A DNA stretch of 14,722 nucleotides from Anaerotignum sp. (GTDB taxonomy: Bacteria; Bacillota; Clostridia; Lachnospirales; Anaerotignaceae), in assembly GCA_020024395.1 (NCBI GenBank), contig JAHHTV010000017.1, forward strand, positions 1 through 14,722. Direction: 5' to 3'. Both the position numbers and the translations under genes were made by a program. Every line of letters begins with the position of its first letter. Position 1 is the first letter of the stretch. The notes under the pieces were generated by a model, which worked only from the letters and a program-made list of their open reading frames with translations, was not told the DNA's origin and did not search any database. Shown in pieces: positions 11,490 to 14,722 of the stretch.

Positions 11490-13358
11490 TTATTCTGTTT
11501 CTGTTTTTTCAATATTTACTTTTGGGTGTAGAATTTGCATAAATTCCTCACCTGTAATAGTTTCTTTTTCCAAAAGATATGCCGCAATTTCATCTAGTTT
11601 TTGTTTGTTTTCAGATAATATTTGATATGCTTTATCATGTGCCTGTTTGATGGTTTCCACAACAGCTTTATCTATTTGTGTTGCTGTTTCATTGGAGCAA
11701 GCCAATGTAGTATCACTGCCCAAATATGGATTATTTATAGTTTCCAATGCAACCATACCAAATGTATCGCTCATACCATATCTTGTAATCATAGCTCGTG
11801 CCAAACGGGTTGCCTGTTCAATGTCATTGGAAGCCCCTGTTGTAATAGAACCAAACTGTATTTCTTCTGCCACACGTCCACCTGTCAATGTTGCAATTTT
11901 ATTGAACACTTCTTCTTTTTTCATCAAGAATTTTTCGCCTTCATCAATTTGCAACGTATAACCCAAAGCCCCTGATGTTCTTGGAATAATGGTAATTTTG
12001 TGTACAGGTGCAGAATTTTTTTGCAGTGCCGCAACCAATGCATGCCCGACTTCGTGATATGCAATGATTTCTTTTTCCTCTTTCGATATGACGGCACCTT
12101 TTCTCTGATAACCTGCCAGTATCACTTCCACACTTTCTTCCAAATCGGTTTGGCTGACTTTTTCTCTCCCCATACGAACAGCACGCAATGCCCCTTCGTT
12201 TATGATATTTGCAAGTTCTGCACCAGATGCACCACTTGTGGCTCTGGCGATGGCACGAAAATCAATTTCTTCTTCCAATTTGATTTTTTCAGCGTGTACT
12301 TTTAATATTGCCTCTCTACCTTGCAAATCTGGCAATTCTACTGGTATTCTTCTATCAAAACGCCCAGGACGCAACAACGCTTTATCCAGTGTTTCTGGGC
12401 GGTTTGTTGCTGCCAATATTACAACACCTTTTGCTGCATCAAAACCATCCATTTCGGTCAAAAGCTGATTGAGTGTTTGTTCTCTTTCGTCATTGCCTGT
12501 CATACCATTGCCGTCACGTTTTTTGCCAATGGTATCAATCTCATCAATGAAAACAATACAAGGGGCTTTTTCATTTGCTTGTTTGAACAAATCACGTACT
12601 TTTGCTGCCCCCATACCCACAAACATTTCCACAAATTCGGAACCAGATATTGAGAAAAACGGTACATCTGCTTCCCCTGCCACTGCTTGTGCCAACAGCG
12701 TTTTCCCTGTTCCTGGAGGGCCAACCAATAGCGCACCTTTTGGCATTTTTGCGCCTACATTGGTATATTTTTCAGGATTGTGCAAAAAATCTACAATTTC
12801 CAATAATGCTTCTTTTGCCTCGTCTTGCCCTGCTACATCTTGAAATGTTTTTCCCGTTTGTGCCTTCACATAAATTTTTGCACTGGATTTACCAAATGCC
12901 ATTGCATTGCCACCCAGCCCACTTTTTTTCATCATACGCCCAAACACAAAACGCCAGAACAAAAAGAATAACAAAAACATCACCAATGTACTCACCCACG
13001 GAGAAACTTCTTTCGGTGCAATGGCAGAAAAATTTGCTCCTGCTTCATACAATCGGTTTACCAACATATCGTCTTTCATACGCACTGTACTATATAACAT
13101 ATGGTCATTTGTTGGTCGTATAGCAATTTCTGTATTGACAGTATCTTTGTGTTCTGCTTTCAAAGAATAATAAATCACATCTGTATTGACTTCCACTTGG
13201 TCGATATTTTTAGCTTCCAATTCGTCTAAAAAAATGTTATAGCCAACTTGCTCTACTTTACTGCCCGATAACAAAGGCAATAACAACCAGTTGATGCCAA
13301 ACATAATCAACAATGCAATCAACCAATAATAAATTAACGGCTTTCGCTGATTTTCCAT
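11490..13358 (-). CDS. ftsH: ATP-dependent zinc metalloprotease FtsH
   Basis: The 622-residue protein is a full-length FtsH. It has two membrane spans (about 9-30 and 120-140) flanking an extracytoplasmic domain. The AAA+ domain has Walker A GPPGTGKT (213-220), pore loop MFVGMGA (245-251), Walker B IVFIDE (268-273) and a second region of homology ending in RPGRFDRR (330-337) with the arginine fingers. The protease domain has HEVGH at 435-439 and the third zinc ligand Asp512 in GASNDIEQAT. As a membrane hexamer it degrades misassembled membrane proteins and selected cytoplasmic regulators. HEVGH replaces the more usual HEAGH, a mild change outside the ligands. The ATG is preceded by an A/G-rich AAAGGAAAGGG at some distance. 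It follows murA on the same strand, 127 bp away, and is followed by the small Cys-rich gene. Confidence 0.97.
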   Translation of the reverse strand: MENQRKPLIYYWLIALLIMFGINWLLLPLLSGSKVEQVGYNIFLDELEAKNIDQVEVNTDVIYYSLKAEHKDTVNTEIAIRPTNDHMLYSTVRMKDDMLVNRLYEAGANFSAIAPKEVSPWVSTLVMFLLFFLFWRFVFGRMMKKSGLGGNAMAFGKSSAKIYVKAQTGKTFQDVAGQDEAKEALLEIVDFLHNPEKYTNVGAKMPKGALLVGPPGTGKTLLAQAVAGEADVPFFSISGSEFVEMFVGMGAAKVRDLFKQANEKAPCIVFIDEIDTIGKKRDGNGMTGNDEREQTLNQLLTEMDGFDAAKGVVILAATNRPETLDKALLRPGRFDRRIPVELPDLQGREAILKVHAEKIKLEEEIDFRAIARATSGASGAELANIINEGALRAVRMGREKVSQTDLEESVEVILAGYQRKGAVISKEEKEIIAYHEVGHALVAALQKNSAPVHKITIIPRTSGALGYTLQIDEGEKFLMKKEEVFNKIATLTGGRVAEEIQFGSITTGASNDIEQATRLARAMITRYGMSDTFGMVALETINNPYLGSDTTLACSNETATQIDKAVVETIKQAHDKAYQILSENKQKLDEIAAYLLEKETITGEEFMQILHPKVNIEKTETE

Positions 13359-13394
13359 AAAAATTTTCCCTTTCCTTTACTCTGTCGTTTTACG

Positions 13395-13400
13395 ATTATA
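13395..13400 (-). promoter_or_regulatory. Possible -10 element of an ftsH promoter
   Basis: A perfect TATAAT lies on the minus strand 37 bp before the ftsH ATG. A TTGATA upstream is only 13 nt away, too close for a standard -35, and nothing better is at 17 nt. The gene may instead be read from murA. Confidence 0.3.
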
Positions 13401-13418
13401 TGGTTTCTATATGTATCA

Positions 13419-13443
13419 ATACTGCCTATATGCCAGACAGTAT
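13419..13443 (-). repeat. Hairpin between murA and ftsH
   Basis: On the minus strand ATACTGTC (13443-13436) pairs with GGCAGTAT (13426-13419), an 8-bp stem with one wobble and a 9-nt loop. No T tract follows, so it is not a convincing terminator. Confidence 0.4.
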
Positions 13444-13447
13444 ATCA

Positions 13448-13492
13448 TTCATGTAATTGTTTTTCGTGAACAAAATGTAAACAATTCATGAA
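13448..13492. repeat. Inverted repeat overlapping the murA stop codon
   Basis: TTCATGTAATTGTTT (13448-13462) and AAACAATTCATGAA (13479-13492) are inverted copies with a single bulged base. The right arm contains the murA stop (13486-13488). It could act as a 3'-end or attenuating structure for murA mRNA, or be an operator. No T tract follows on the minus strand. Confidence 0.5.
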
Positions 13493-14722
13493 CTTTCCTT
13501 TTTTTGTATATCTGCACCCAATGCACACAATTTTTCTGCAATATGGTAATAACCTCTCTCAATATGATAAATATCACTGATTTCTGTTTCCCCTTTTGCT
13601 GCCAATGCAGACAATATCAACGCCGCACCTGCTCTTAAATCAGTTGCCTTTACTTTTGTACCCGTCAATTCATCAACACCCTCAATCACTGCCGAACGAC
13701 TGTCGATTTTGATATCTGCACCCATTCTTTGTAATTGTGCCGTATGCAAAAACCGATTTTCAAATACCGTTTCTGTAATAACGCTTGTTCCTTTTGCCAC
13801 TGCTGCCAAACTCATAAATACTGCTTGCATATCTGTTGGAAATCCAGGGAAAGGCATTGTTTTGAGTTGTATAGGTTTTAATTTTCCTTTCCGATACACA
13901 CGCAATCCATTTTCTGTAATTTCTGTTTTGACATTACTTTCTGCCAATTTTGCAATGACAGGTTTCAAATGTTCCTCTTGTATATCTTCTAACACAATAT
14001 CACCACCCGTAATTGCTGCTGCTACCATAAATGTACCTGCTTCTATACGGTCTGGTATCACTTTATGTGTTGTGCCATGTAGTTGTTTGACACCTTTTAT
14101 CATAATGGTATCTGTACCATATCCTTTTATATCTGCCCCCATTTCTATCAAAAATTCTGCCAAATCACAAATTTCAGGCTCTGCTGCTGCATTTTCGATT
14201 ACTGTTGTTCCTTTTGCCAATACTGCCGCCATCATGATGTTTTCTGTTGCTCCCACACTTGGAAAATCCAAATATACATTTTTTCCTTTCAATCCATTTT
14301 TTGTACCCAATTCCACATATCCATGCTCTGTTTTATGCCATGCCCCCAATAATGCAAATCCTTTCAAATGCAAATCCACAGGACGGCTACCAATTTGACA
14401 TCCCCCTGGAAAAGAAATGCAGGCTTTTTGGCATCTTGCAAGCAAAGGCCCTGCCACCAAAAAAGAGGCTCTCATTTTACCTGCTGTTTCATAAGGTACC
14501 GTTTGTGTTTTCAATTCTGAAATTTGTATGCGTATGATTTCTTTTTCTCTATCAAATTGTATATTTGCACCCAACTCTGTCAAAAGTACAATCATATCTT
14601 CTACATCAGATAATGGTGGGACATTTTGTATTTCGCAAATATCATCTGTCAATATACAAGCTGCCAATATTGGTAATACTGCATTTTTTGCACCACTGAT
14701 TTTTACTGTGCCACAAAGTTTT
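13486..14722 (-). CDS. murA: UDP-N-acetylglucosamine 1-carboxyvinyltransferase, lacking only the extreme N-terminus
   Basis: The reading frame is open to the window edge, so 411 residues are visible and only about 5-10 N-terminal residues are missing. The visible start reads KLCGTVKISGAKNAVLP, with the conserved Lys of SGAKNA, followed by the VPPLSDVEDM region. The catalytic loop GGCQIGSRPVDLH carries the phosphoenolpyruvate-binding Cys (visible residue 108, equivalent to Cys115 of the Escherichia coli enzyme), so the enzyme should be fosfomycin-sensitive in type. MurA adds enolpyruvate to UDP-GlcNAc in the first committed step of peptidoglycan synthesis in the cytoplasm. An internal TTG at 14665-14667 could be mistaken for a start, but the family motifs upstream of it show that the gene continues. 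Gram-positive bacteria often carry two murA paralogues; I cannot tell which this is. ftsH lies downstream on the same strand. Confidence 0.96.
   Translation of the reverse strand, partial: KLCGTVKISGAKNAVLPILAACILTDDICEIQNVPPLSDVEDMIVLLTELGANIQFDREKEIIRIQISELKTQTVPYETAGKMRASFLVAGPLLARCQKACISFPGGCQIGSRPVDLHLKGFALLGAWHKTEHGYVELGTKNGLKGKNVYLDFPSVGATENIMMAAVLAKGTTVIENAAAEPEICDLAEFLIEMGADIKGYGTDTIMIKGVKQLHGTTHKVIPDRIEAGTFMVAAAITGGDIVLEDIQEEHLKPVIAKLAESNVKTEITENGLRVYRKGKLKPIQLKTMPFPGFPTDMQAVFMSLAAVAKGTSVITETVFENRFLHTAQLQRMGADIKIDSRSAVIEGVDELTGTKVKATDLRAGAALILSALAAKGETEISDIYHIERGYYHIAEKLCALGADIQKKESS

Noticed and set aside
13709..14398. Plus-strand open frame opposite murA
   Set aside because: Antisense shadow of murA with no start signals.

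Overview
The window looks like a chromosomal segment of a low-GC, Gram-positive anaerobe, most likely a member of the Clostridia. The reasons are AT-rich intergenic DNA, strong AGGAGG ribosome binding sites, a butyryl-CoA dehydrogenase/Etf cluster, an S-layer-homology (SLH) surface protein and a lipoprotein-type ABC importer. I cannot name the genus from the sequence alone. No insertion sequence, prophage or CRISPR array is visible.

Positions 1-3903 form a metabolic unit with its probable regulator. On the minus strand lies bcd - etfB - etfA (etfA is cut by the window edge), encoding an acyl-CoA dehydrogenase and its electron-transfer flavoprotein. Divergent from it, on the plus strand, is a PAS - AAA+ - HTH activator of the sigma-54 (RpoN) type. 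The gap between them carries a near-consensus -24/-12 sigma-54 promoter aimed at bcd, and a perfect 9-bp inverted repeat about 95 bp upstream of the predicted start, where an enhancer site for such an activator belongs. A cluster of three hairpins sits between bcd and etfB.

Positions 4002-7500 hold a YgjP/DUF45-type metallopeptidase, a stand-alone initiator tRNA-fMet with its own consensus promoter and terminator, and a large secreted SLH protein whose C-terminal two thirds is about seven diverged tandem repeats.

Positions 7639-11100 are a probable four-gene transcription unit: a polar amino-acid ABC importer (lipoprotein, permease, ATPase), followed by a DapF-fold racemase that resembles the staphylococcal histidine racemase CntK. 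It is closed by a bidirectional terminator. No staphylopine-type genes accompany the racemase, so its D-amino-acid product and use are open. Structured RNA between the lipoprotein and permease genes may set the excess of binding protein.

Positions 11105-14722, all on the minus strand, read murA (start just outside the window) - ftsH - a 99-residue protein with ten cysteines in twenty residues, which I do not recognise. These genes cover peptidoglycan precursor synthesis, membrane proteolysis and a possible metal-binding or coat-type peptide.

The points most worth a second look are the sigma-54 control region of the bcd-etf cluster, the unusual activator, the CntK-like racemase tied to an importer, the Cys-rich peptide and the SLH repeat protein.
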